Source: a virus
Virus record (IMG/VR): IMGVR_UViG_3300043395_002342
Coordinates: 1 to 27,206 of that record
DNA: 27,206 bases
Direction: 5' to 3' (one strand)
Shown here in pieces: positions 10,888-19,167 of this stretch. The translations under genes were made by a program, and so were the position numbers. The notes below the pieces were generated by a model. The model was not told where the DNA came from, did no database searches, and saw only the letters and a list, made by a program, of their open reading frames with translations. Numbering within the stretch: position 1 is the stretch's first letter; each line of letters starts with the position of its first letter.

Positions 10888-13021
10888 TATTGTACCGATA
10901 ACAAAAAGGAAGAATGGTCGTGCCTTAGTCAATGAGAAGATTGATGAAAGGATATTAAGATTACTTGGGTTAGAAGATGTTTTTGATATTGATTATGATA
11001 CATATTCAACTCTTTTGAAGGAGGCGATGGTGAAGGGTAGGATGCCCAAGACATCAATACCTACAGAAGAAATTGAATTAGTTACCGGTGAGTGGAAAAG
11101 AGTAAAAGGTAAAAGTGGTAGGTTTAAAGTTAAAAAAATTACAGCAGCAAGTTTTAAGAAGGGAACTGCGGTTGGTGTTAATTTAGGAAAGAAAAAACTT
11201 CTTACTGGAATCAGACCTCTCGCTCTCCCTCCAGCCGTTGATAAAATGTCTGGAGGAGATGATCTTACTGAAATTAGAGATCTTCTTGGTAATATTATTA
11301 AAAATTTAACGCAACAAAATAAAGCACAGAAAGACGCTACCGAAAGATCTAGGAAAGAAGCAGAGAATGCTAAGAGAGCATTAGCAGAATCAAACTTAGA
11401 GAAGGGTTTTAAGTTTGCGATTAAGGCAGCAGAAAAAGTTATTGCTCCAGTTAAATCATTGCTATCAAGAATCATTGACTTCTTTATGGCAATTTTTTGG
11501 GGTAAAGTATTCCTCAAACTTTTAGATTGGTTTGCTGAGAAAGAAAACAAAAAGAAAATTGATTCTCTGTTTAGATTCTTTGGAGATCATTGGCCAAAAC
11601 TTTTAGCACTATACTTGAGGTTTGGCACTGGTCTTGGTAAGTTTGTTGGTGGATTTACGAAATTAGTTTTCTTCGGAACAAGGAAACTACTCCAAGTTGT
11701 TGCCAGTATGGTTGGCGCAAAGGGAGCAGCAAGATTTCTTGGTGGTCGTGGTGGAAGGTTTGTTGCTGCGGGTCTACAGGTAGCAACAACTGTTGGAACC
11801 ACTATGGCATTGAGTGGTGGTATTGAAAACTTTGTTGGTGGTGGTAAAGAGAAAGAAGATAATTTTAAGATCCCTACATTTTCTGGTGGAGGATTATCAA
11901 GTCTTAAAAAGTTATTTGGATTTTATGGTGGTGGTCCTGGTCGTGTAAGCGGACAGAAAGGTGTTGATAAGATACCTGCGATGTTAAGTGATGGTGAATT
12001 TGTTATGTCCCGTGGAGCAGTTCAAAAGTATGGAGTTGGCACACTGGAGTCTATGAATGCTGCTGGTGGAGGAACAAATAGACCAAAGATGATTAGTGGG
12101 ACTACTTATGCTGCTGGTGGTGGATTGATTGGATACGCCGGTGATATGATCAAACACCACGAAGCATTATCTTCATTACAACCCGGACAGAATTATTATG
12201 TTTCGGTAAAAAGTCCTGAGTATAGAAAGGTTTCTAATACAACTAAGATATATCCATATCTTGATAGTGTTAATGTTCCTACTATTGGATGGGGTGCGAC
12301 TTATTATGATAGTCTATTGAAAGGATCTAAAAAAGTTAAGATGAGTGATCCCCCTATTACAAAGGCAGCAGCAGATAATCTATTAACAAAACATCTTTCT
12401 CAACTTATTCCACTAGCAAAATCCAAACTTCCTTTGTGGAATAAGATGTCTCCTCAACAGCAGGGAACAGTTATTTCTTTCCTTTATAATGCTGGTCCAA
12501 ACTCTATTGATCCTAAAGGTCCATATCCAAAGTTTTCTAGAGCATTGATTGCTGGTAATATGATTGAGGCATCTAGAAATACTACTAGAGGTGGACCAGC
12601 ACCTTCAAGAATTAATGAAGAGAGAAAATTATTAAGCACCGGTCCCTCTGATCTAACTAAAGTAAAGCAACCTACATCAACAAGACCGAATAAAGAACCA
12701 AATATATTTGAAAGACTTTCTTCCGGGTTCTCTTCAATGATTGGAAAGTCTGGTTCTGTCATTGCTCCTCCAGCACAAGCAAAGGAACCTAGATATGCTA
12801 AGGGTGGAATGGTTCCTGCTAGATTATCAAAGGCACCCGCAAATATCAAAAACATTTCTCCGCCAGCAAAACCTTCTGTAGTTGTAAGAACTATGAGTAG
12901 TTCTAAACCAGAAAATATGAATATTCCTGGAGCACCTGGAGCACCAAGACTTCCTTCATTCAGCTCCGCTCGTATTGATAAAGAAAGAAGAAGAATTCTT
13001 GATATTCATAGTATCGGATAA
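10868..13021 (+). CDS. Tape-measure-like tail protein with GH24 lysozyme domain
   Basis: A 717-residue protein. Residues about 150-185 form a charged coiled coil (QQNKAQKDATERSRKEAENAKRA in part); about 200-320 hold hydrophobic helices and Gly-rich stretches usual in tape measures. Residues about 365-400 contain GVDKIPAMLSDGEFVMSRGAVQKYG, a motif common in tail tape measure and hub proteins. About 420-595 is a phage-lysozyme (GH24, T4-lysozyme family) domain: HHEAL with E432 as likely catalytic acid, YLDSVNVPTIGWGATYY (T472-I-G-W-G), ITKAAADNLL, SPQQQGTVISFLYNAG, and RINEERKLL. It follows the gp26/gp51-like chaperone, as tape measure genes do, so it may be the gp29 counterpart. No Shine-Dalgarno. 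The lysozyme could cut peptidoglycan during injection, replacing the one lost from gp5. Confidence 0.72.
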   Translation: MAINSSSIVPITKRKNGRALVNEKIDERILRLLGLEDVFDIDYDTYSTLLKEAMVKGRMPKTSIPTEEIELVTGEWKRVKGKSGRFKVKKITAASFKKGTAVGVNLGKKKLLTGIRPLALPPAVDKMSGGDDLTEIRDLLGNIIKNLTQQNKAQKDATERSRKEAENAKRALAESNLEKGFKFAIKAAEKVIAPVKSLLSRIIDFFMAIFWGKVFLKLLDWFAEKENKKKIDSLFRFFGDHWPKLLALYLRFGTGLGKFVGGFTKLVFFGTRKLLQVVASMVGAKGAARFLGGRGGRFVAAGLQVATTVGTTMALSGGIENFVGGGKEKEDNFKIPTFSGGGLSSLKKLFGFYGGGPGRVSGQKGVDKIPAMLSDGEFVMSRGAVQKYGVGTLESMNAAGGGTNRPKMISGTTYAAGGGLIGYAGDMIKHHEALSSLQPGQNYYVSVKSPEYRKVSNTTKIYPYLDSVNVPTIGWGATYYDSLLKGSKKVKMSDPPITKAAADNLLTKHLSQLIPLAKSKLPLWNKMSPQQQGTVISFLYNAGPNSIDPKGPYPKFSRALIAGNMIEASRNTTRGGPAPSRINEERKLLSTGPSDLTKVKQPTSTRPNKEPNIFERLSSGFSSMIGKSGSVIAPPAQAKEPRYAKGGMVPARLSKAPANIKNISPPAKPSVVVRTMSSSKPENMNIPGAPGAPRLPSFSSARIDKERRRILDIHSIG

Positions 13022-13030
13022 TAAAAAGAT

Positions 13031-15982
13031 ATGGCACCTAAAGCACTTCCTTCAGCAAAAATTAGTCCAACAAAACTCTTAGGGGGAAGTTCCTTAGCGA
13101 CTACCGTTAAGAAGATAAGTGTTAAGTCAACCGCTGTAGGAGATCGCTATCTTGAACTTGGTGTTATTAAAAAACAAGTCATAAAAATTAATGATTTAGT
13201 AAAGACAAATACTTTACTTAAGGCAAAAGAAGAAAATAGAAAAAGAAAACTTGCTGAACAGAGGAGGTTTGCTGAGAAAGAAAAGAAACTTGAAGAACCA
13301 AAGGGAAAAGAAAATAAACTGCCATCTTTACCATCACTACCAAAGTTGGGGTTCCTTGATAGAATTAAAAGTTTTCTGTTTAATATTTTTCTTGGTTATA
13401 TTTCTCTTCGTTTACTTCCATATCTACCAAAACTTGCTGGTGTTGTTGGGACGATTGTAAAAGTTCAAGATGTTATTATTGATATTTCTGGAAAGATATT
13501 AAATGGTCTAGTTTCTTTCGTTGATAAGGCATATGAAGTTCACGATAAAACTAGGAAGTTCTTAGGAGATCTTGGTGGCGAAAGTTTCACCAAGACATTT
13601 GATGGATTTATTGGTGCGATGGATAAAGTTATTTTAGCATCTATTGCCGCTGCTATTGCTTTTGGAGAACTTCGTGATACTGGTGGTCCTAGTCCTGATG
13701 GTTTTGGTGGAGGAAGAAGAGGTCAAATAAGAGGTGATATTACTGACCAGGGATTTTTTAATAAAAAAACTGGACGTTGGCAGGGAAGTTTTAGTGGAAA
13801 AAATGGTGTCTATAGAACTGAGGAAGCGGCAAGAAGATACGCACGAAGATTTGGAAGAGATGCTGCTGTTCGTAGATTTGGTGAAAAGGGAGTTGGATAT
13901 CTTGGTGGCAAGTATGCTAGATCTCAGGCAACAAATCTTGCAAGGAGGGGTATTATTGGTCTTGCTGGTAAAGGTGGAACAAAATTAATCCTTGGAACAG
14001 TGAGACCTCTGCTTAAAAGACTTCCAATTATTGGAGCATTACTTGATTTTGGTTTATCTGTAGCTCTTGGAGAGGATCCCGGAAGAGCGGCATTTAAATC
14101 AATTGGTGCGGGACTTTTGGGTTCTGTTGGCGCTGCTGTTGGTTCTCTTGCTTTTGGTTTTGGTGGAATTGTTGGTGGTATTCTTGGAAGCATTGGTGGA
14201 GATGCTATTGGTGGAGCTTTATATGATATGTTTTTTGGCAATAAAAATCCAACATCAAAACAAAAAGTTCAAGGTCGTGCTCAAGGTGGTCCAATAACAA
14301 GGGGTGGTCAATTACCATCATCAATAAAAAGAACAGTACAAAAACCAAAAATTACTAGAAGTCTAAAGGTACAAACTACTGAAGTAAAACCCGGACAATC
14401 CGTTGGTGGTGAAGATAAAATTGAAAAAGTATTCCCTGAGACAGAAACAAGAAATTCTGATACTGTAAATCCACTCGGTTATATGAAGAGTTCTTATAAA
14501 ACTGCTTCATCTACTCTTGGGTTTGGTGGAATAGCAGCAATCTTTATGAAAGCTCAACTTGGAGAACAACCATCCAATGTTGATTATCAAAATGCTGCTG
14601 ATGGATTAACTGCTTGGATGCAGAGAACTCTTGGTGGAGGAATTCAAAGAACTAGTGCCTTTGCTGGCGGTGGAGAGGTTGATGCTGGAATGTTTGGTAA
14701 TGGTGATGATATGAAAAATATAATTGCCAAATCACTTCAAGATAGTGTTGCTCCAAAAATTGAAGATATGATTAATGATTTGAAAAAACAGATTGAATTA
14801 AAACCTAGGGAAGTTAAGAAAGAAAAGGAAGTTAATGAACCTTCTCCAGGGGAAGAATTGGGTAATGCTACAGAAATGATTGGTGGGGCTAGATTGTTTA
14901 TGGATCTTGGATTTCCACCTCTAGCTGCTGCTATACTTGCTGGTAATGTTCAAGCAGAGTCTGGATGGAAGGGACAAAGAACTCCTTGGGTTCTTAATGA
15001 CGGTGCTGGAACTAATAAAGGATTGATAAGTTGGAATCAGAGTAGAATTACTAATGCCGAAAAATTCTTAGGAAAACCTCTTGAAACTGCTACTAATGCT
15101 GAGCAAGTGAAATGGATTAAAGAGGAATTGAAGCAATATGGACTTCTTGATGAGTTTATGGATCCGAATAGAACTGAGGCGCAGTTAAAATCGGATTCTT
15201 ACAAATATATTGGATGGGGAATAGAAGGAGACAGATGGAAATATTCATCCCGAATTTACTCCGCTCTCCAGAGAGGTGAGAGGGGAAGTTATGTTCCATC
15301 TACAACAGCAACTTTAGGCACTGGTAGTGGAAATCTTTCCGCAGCAAAAAGTTTAGCCAAAGATATGGGACTTAGCTTAACAAGTTCAACACATTGGAGT
15401 GATGGTAGAAGAAGATCTGGATTGCATGGTGCCGGAAGAGCACTTGATTTTTCAAATGATTCTGTTGGAAGAGGAACACCGGAGCAAATGACATATGCTA
15501 AAGAAATGATAAAAAGATATGGTAGTAGTTTGGAACAATTAATTTATACTCCGCTTGGATATGGTATTGCTAAAGGTCAAGTTGTCAATTTAGATCATTG
15601 GGGGGATAAAGTAAACGCACAACATTATAATCACGTCCATGTTGCTTTCAACAAAGGTGGTAAAGTTAAAGGAAAGAGAGGTATCGATCAAATACGTGCG
15701 ATGCTAACTCACGGAGAATTTGTTCTTGATGTTGACTCAACCACAGCATTGGAGAAAAACTTCCCAGGATTTTTAGATGCTCTTAATAAAGCAAACTATG
15801 ATGGTGCGATCAATGTTTTAAGATCCTATGCTCAATACGAACAGGGATCTACTATACACGCAGTAGTCGATGAAAAACTAATACCAGTTCCAATCCCAAT
15901 TTCTTCTCCACAACAATCTCCAGTTGTTATTTCTTCTGGATTTGGTGGTGAAGATAGTATGTCTTCCAATTATATGAGGTAA
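13031..15982 (+). CDS. Second tape-measure-like tail protein with tail-lysozyme and M15-peptidase-like domains
   Basis: A 983-residue protein. A basic coiled region (about 55-100) is followed by hydrophobic helices at about 107-143, 197-214 and 327-404 (Gly/Ala-rich, possible membrane-insertion segments). Residues about 611-755 resemble the phage tail lysozyme domain (AAAILAGNVQAESGWKG with Glu in QAESG, GLISWNQSR). Residues about 765-880 resemble a zinc M15/VanY-type peptidase: LHGAGRALDF gives H799 and D806, and HYNHVHVAF gives H868 and H870. After it comes GIDQIRAMLTHGEFVLDVDS, the same motif as in the preceding gene. Two wall-cutting domains in one tail protein would help the tube pass the cell wall. 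The hydrophobic segment LDRIKSFLFNIFLGY..LRLL also resembles the neighbour (LLSRIIDFFMAIFWGKVFLKLL), so the two may be paralogues. Confidence 0.7.
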   Translation: MAPKALPSAKISPTKLLGGSSLATTVKKISVKSTAVGDRYLELGVIKKQVIKINDLVKTNTLLKAKEENRKRKLAEQRRFAEKEKKLEEPKGKENKLPSLPSLPKLGFLDRIKSFLFNIFLGYISLRLLPYLPKLAGVVGTIVKVQDVIIDISGKILNGLVSFVDKAYEVHDKTRKFLGDLGGESFTKTFDGFIGAMDKVILASIAAAIAFGELRDTGGPSPDGFGGGRRGQIRGDITDQGFFNKKTGRWQGSFSGKNGVYRTEEAARRYARRFGRDAAVRRFGEKGVGYLGGKYARSQATNLARRGIIGLAGKGGTKLILGTVRPLLKRLPIIGALLDFGLSVALGEDPGRAAFKSIGAGLLGSVGAAVGSLAFGFGGIVGGILGSIGGDAIGGALYDMFFGNKNPTSKQKVQGRAQGGPITRGGQLPSSIKRTVQKPKITRSLKVQTTEVKPGQSVGGEDKIEKVFPETETRNSDTVNPLGYMKSSYKTASSTLGFGGIAAIFMKAQLGEQPSNVDYQNAADGLTAWMQRTLGGGIQRTSAFAGGGEVDAGMFGNGDDMKNIIAKSLQDSVAPKIEDMINDLKKQIELKPREVKKEKEVNEPSPGEELGNATEMIGGARLFMDLGFPPLAAAILAGNVQAESGWKGQRTPWVLNDGAGTNKGLISWNQSRITNAEKFLGKPLETATNAEQVKWIKEELKQYGLLDEFMDPNRTEAQLKSDSYKYIGWGIEGDRWKYSSRIYSALQRGERGSYVPSTTATLGTGSGNLSAAKSLAKDMGLSLTSSTHWSDGRRRSGLHGAGRALDFSNDSVGRGTPEQMTYAKEMIKRYGSSLEQLIYTPLGYGIAKGQVVNLDHWGDKVNAQHYNHVHVAFNKGGKVKGKRGIDQIRAMLTHGEFVLDVDSTTALEKNFPGFLDALNKANYDGAINVLRSYAQYEQGSTIHAVVDEKLIPVPIPISSPQQSPVVISSGFGGEDSMSSNYMR

Positions 15983-16008
15983 ATAATATGATAGGAGTTT
16001 TAAATTAA

Positions 16009-17379
16009 ATGCAGGAAAGTTCAAGAAATTATTCGCTTGAAAAGTTTATAATAACCCCCTCAAAGGAAAGGAAGACAACTCCTATTGACTTGGGAGCGGA
16101 TGGAACTACTATTACTGATTTTTATTATTTTGAAAGTATCTTGAATGAAACTATTAAAGCAAGTGTCACATATACTGATATTGGAAAATACCCTGTTGGT
16201 GATGGGGTCACAAAAACAGTTATGGAGGGAATGCCAATAGAGGGTGGAGAGGATGTTGATATTAGTTTCAAAGATATGAATCATGATTCTACTTTGAAAT
16301 TCAAACTTCAAGTTAGAACTCCAAATCAAATATCTAGAGATACTACTAGATCAGTTGTGAATTTAGATCTAGTGTCTCAAGAAAGTATTATGAATTATAA
16401 GAAAGTTTTGAATAGTAAGTTTGATGGTAAAATATCCGAACACATAAAGAAAATTCTTACAACTAGTTTTGGTATTGGAGAAGATAAGTTAGATATTGAA
16501 GAGACTGATAATAACTATAATTTTATAGGTAATAATTTTCATCCATTTTATGTTTCTCATTGGTTAGCTAATAGATCTGTTCCTAAAGGTTTACTTGGAA
16601 ATAGTGCTGGATTTTTATTATTTCAAACCTCTGATGGTTTTAAATTTAAATCAATTGACAACCTGCTGTCATTACAGGATGAGAATGGCAATCAAAAAAA
16701 GATGAAGAAATTTATATTCAATCAAACTGTAGATCTTCCAGTAGATTATGATGCTAAAATTTTAGAACTTGAACCACCAAGTCCAAATGGTGATATTGTA
16801 AGTAAGTTGGAAGCGGGAACTTATTCGACGAGAACTATTCTTTTCGATCCCTTTGATTGTTATTATGAGGTTGTCAATCCTAATACTCAGGGAGGTGAAG
16901 GTGTATTAGCCAGTGAAAAGAAAACTAAGAAGGCTGGAAAAAATTTACCAAAGATAAATTCCAAGTTTAATAATACTGAAACAAATAAAGACTTTTCTAA
17001 AACAAAATACTACCTTATAGATAGAGGTTCTCTACCATCAGGACCAACTGATGAGCAAATTAAGAAGTCGAAAGATCCTAATTTTGATCCAAGGCGTATT
17101 TTGAATCAATCCTCTATGAGATATAACCAACTGTTTTCTTCTAGAACTACTATTACTATTTTTGGAGATTTTAGTCTTCACGCTGGAGATTTGATTTGGA
17201 TTGATCCGCCCAGAGGATCAAATAAAGATGGTCAGGGATTAGACGACCATTTAGGTGGAGCATATTTGATTGCTGATTTATGTCATTATTATAATTTGAC
17301 TCACGGATGTTATACAAAAATTACAGCAGTTAGGGATTCTACAGGCAAAAAAGGAAATCCATCATATAATGCTTTATAA
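16009..17379 (+). CDS. 27: Baseplate hub protein, gp27-like
   Basis: A 456-residue protein (T4 gp27: 391). It opens with FIITPSKERKTTPIDLGADGTTITDFYYFESILNETIKASVTYTDIG, a pattern of phage hub proteins, and contains DLVSQESIMNYKKVLNSKFDGKISEHIKKIL, a shared gp27/gpD-type region. The C-terminal part includes SMRYNQLFSSRTTITIFGDFSLHAGDLIWIDPP...GGAYLIADLCHYY. Gene order hub then gp5 matches T4-type logic, since gp27 trimer and gp5 form the central hub and spike. An AGGAG lies 11 bases upstream of the ATG. The identity to gp27 is by position and overall pattern, so moderate certainty. Confidence 0.65.
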   Translation: MQESSRNYSLEKFIITPSKERKTTPIDLGADGTTITDFYYFESILNETIKASVTYTDIGKYPVGDGVTKTVMEGMPIEGGEDVDISFKDMNHDSTLKFKLQVRTPNQISRDTTRSVVNLDLVSQESIMNYKKVLNSKFDGKISEHIKKILTTSFGIGEDKLDIEETDNNYNFIGNNFHPFYVSHWLANRSVPKGLLGNSAGFLLFQTSDGFKFKSIDNLLSLQDENGNQKKMKKFIFNQTVDLPVDYDAKILELEPPSPNGDIVSKLEAGTYSTRTILFDPFDCYYEVVNPNTQGGEGVLASEKKTKKAGKNLPKINSKFNNTETNKDFSKTKYYLIDRGSLPSGPTDEQIKKSKDPNFDPRRILNQSSMRYNQLFSSRTTITIFGDFSLHAGDLIWIDPPRGSNKDGQGLDDHLGGAYLIADLCHYYNLTHGCYTKITAVRDSTGKKGNPSYNAL

Positions 17380-17384
17380 AGTTG

Positions 17385-17392
17385 TTAAATAG
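17385..17392 (+). promoter_or_regulatory. Possible variant late promoter TTAAATAG upstream of the CP12-like gene
   Basis: TTAAATAGTA occurs just after the gp27-like stop, 34 bases before the CP12-like ATG. The same 10-mer lies at 22746, 32 bases before the spike-like gene. It resembles NATAAATA with one change and a fixed distance to the start. Weak evidence. Confidence 0.3.
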
Positions 17393-17418
17393 TAGTAATT
17401 AGTTTATATACTAACGCT

Positions 17419-17631
17419 ATGGAAAGCGTAGAAAAGCACATTGAGCACGATAAAAAGATTCTTGATGATCCTATGATTTCTGCTCAATCAAGAAGACACA
17501 CTGAAGAAGAACTACAAGCACTTGAGAGATGGGCTGATACTCATCCAGAAGATCACCACGATCCATCTTCTCTTGAACTTTATTGTAATGATAATCCCGA
17601 TGCTTTAGAATGTAGGGTTTATGAGGACTGA
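17419..17631 (+). CDS. CP12-like Calvin cycle inhibitor
   Basis: A 70-residue protein whose C-terminus, SLELYCNDNPDALECRVYED, carries the CP12 signature: a CX8C pair (C56, C65), D-N-P and the C-R-x-Y-E-D end that inserts into GAPDH. In cyanobacteria CP12 ties GAPDH and phosphoribulokinase into an inactive complex; cyanophages carry CP12 genes and are thought to shift carbon toward the pentose phosphate pathway. The N-terminal half lacks the first Cys pair and the AWD.VEEL core, having instead ISAQSRRHTEEELQALERW, so it may act mainly on GAPDH. It is in the middle of the baseplate operon, overlapping the gp5 start by one base (TGATG). No Shine-Dalgarno. An unrelated structural protein with a chance CP12 tail is unlikely but not excluded. 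Confidence 0.75.
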   Translation: MESVEKHIEHDKKILDDPMISAQSRRHTEEELQALERWADTHPEDHHDPSSLELYCNDNPDALECRVYED

Positions 17632-19136
17632 TGAGTTTATATAATCCTGGGTTTCTTGGTGAACACTTTAAGTGGTGGATCGGACAGATTGCCGATGATT
17701 CCACTTGGCGTGATAATATTTTGCCTGGAAAATTTGAAAGTAAAGATCAAGTTCCTGGGCACGGGTATCGATATAAAGTAAGAATCATCGGTCTTCACGA
17801 TCAAGGTGAGACTGAAATTCCTTCTGATCAGTTGCCTTGGGCACAGGTTATGTATCCTGTGACTGGTGGTGGTGGACAGGCTAATGCTGGAGCAACATCA
17901 AACTTAAGACAGGGAATGTTCGTTTTCGGTTTCTTCCTTGATGGAATGGACCAGCAAGTTCCTGTTATAATGGGAGTACTTGGCAATAACATTCAAACTA
18001 AACTTGCTTCTACTATTGGCGATAATAAAGTCACTAATAATAATCCTGGATCATTAGCAGTAAGTGGAAATGCTAACTCCGCAAAAGGAAATACTGATCC
18101 ATTTAGAAAAGTTCCAGATAAGGGACTTGACATTCGGGGATCATCTGAAACTAAACCAACAGTAGAAACTGTAACTGGTGTTCACAAAGTAACTAAAGCA
18201 GACGTAGTTAGAAATGACTACTATCAGAAGAAAACTGTTTTAATGTCTCCTTGCGAACATGTTAAGTCAGCACTAAAAGCAATTCAAACTGAACTTGATA
18301 ATTTAGTAAAAGAAATTGATAAAGTTTTAAACGCAGCGCAATCTTATATTGATGCCGTTTCTAATTTTATCTCAAGCATCCAGGATTTGATTGCTGACTT
18401 TGCTTGTAAAATAGCAAAGTATATGAAGATTGTTTTTAATAAGATTAAAGAGTATGTATTAAAAACAATTAACAAAGCGTTATCACCAACAATAGACGCA
18501 TTACCACCAAATCTTCGTTATACTTATTTTGATGTGAAGTCTTCTATTACGGAATTAATTAATTGTCTATACGCTAAAATTACAAATAACCTTTGCGGAT
18601 TAATTCAGTCTCTTTTGAATGGGCAAATAGAGAGATCCTTACCTAAAGATAAGAGACTTAGATCTCCCAAACCTCAGATATGCGCTGCTGAAAAGTTTAC
18701 TGGAGATTTAATCGCATTAAATATGGATGAAATGAACACCGGTGTTAATGGTATTTTAGATAATATTAATAATTTTCTAAATGATATTCAATCTCAACTT
18801 GGAGTTGTTTCTGGTGGAATTGGTGCGGTAAAAGATATAATTGGTGGAGTAAGTGGAAGTATTACCTCAGCACTCAGTTTTGAAAATATTAAATTGAATG
18901 TTTTTGGATGTGATCTTAAACCAAATTGTGCGACATCAGATTACTACACCTTACAAAATGGATCAGGTGCTGCCGAAGATCCACAACAACCAAGACCATC
19001 TGAAGTTGATAAAGCAGCACAGGGAACTCCACCAACAGCTAAAGCAACGGAAAAACCATATGCTCAACCAAGTAGAAATCAACCAGATGTAATAAACAGC
19101 ATCAATCAGGCAACACAATTTATAAGATCAATCTAG
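17631..19136 (+). CDS. 5: Baseplate hub/spike protein gp5, without lysozyme domain
   Basis: A 501-residue protein. The first about 130 residues match the OB-fold domain of gp5 (WWIGQI..D.....RYKVRIIGLHDQGETEIPSDQLPWAQVMYPVTGGGG, then MFVFGFFLDGMDQQVPVIMGVLGN), the part that in T4 sits on gp27. T4 gp5 then has a lysozyme and a C-terminal beta-helix; here neither is visible. Instead residues about 200-330 are helical (LVKEIDKVLNAAQSYIDAVSNFISSIQDLIADFACKI...), with Cys residues, and the C-terminus is Pro/Gln-rich and probably flexible. Start ATG at 17631 overlaps the CP12-like stop. The cell-wall and spike functions are probably supplied by other genes here (10868, 13031, 22778). Confidence 0.78.
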   Translation: MSLYNPGFLGEHFKWWIGQIADDSTWRDNILPGKFESKDQVPGHGYRYKVRIIGLHDQGETEIPSDQLPWAQVMYPVTGGGGQANAGATSNLRQGMFVFGFFLDGMDQQVPVIMGVLGNNIQTKLASTIGDNKVTNNNPGSLAVSGNANSAKGNTDPFRKVPDKGLDIRGSSETKPTVETVTGVHKVTKADVVRNDYYQKKTVLMSPCEHVKSALKAIQTELDNLVKEIDKVLNAAQSYIDAVSNFISSIQDLIADFACKIAKYMKIVFNKIKEYVLKTINKALSPTIDALPPNLRYTYFDVKSSITELINCLYAKITNNLCGLIQSLLNGQIERSLPKDKRLRSPKPQICAAEKFTGDLIALNMDEMNTGVNGILDNINNFLNDIQSQLGVVSGGIGAVKDIIGGVSGSITSALSFENIKLNVFGCDLKPNCATSDYYTLQNGSGAAEDPQQPRPSEVDKAAQGTPPTAKATEKPYAQPSRNQPDVINSINQATQFIRSI

Positions 19137-19139
19137 ACC

Positions 19140-19147
19140 AATAAATA
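19140..19147 (+). promoter_or_regulatory. T4-type late promoter AATAAATA with strong ribosome site
   Basis: AATAAATA immediately after gp5, expected start near 19153. The leader holds AAAGGAGAT directly before the ATG at 19168, the strongest Shine-Dalgarno sequence in the tail operon. Confidence 0.6.
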
Positions 19148-19167
19148 TCATTAACTAGAAAGGAGAT

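Noticed and set aside
10993-11550. 185-codon minus-strand frame
   Set aside because: Antisense to the tape-measure-like gene, which has clear domain motifs; no independent support.
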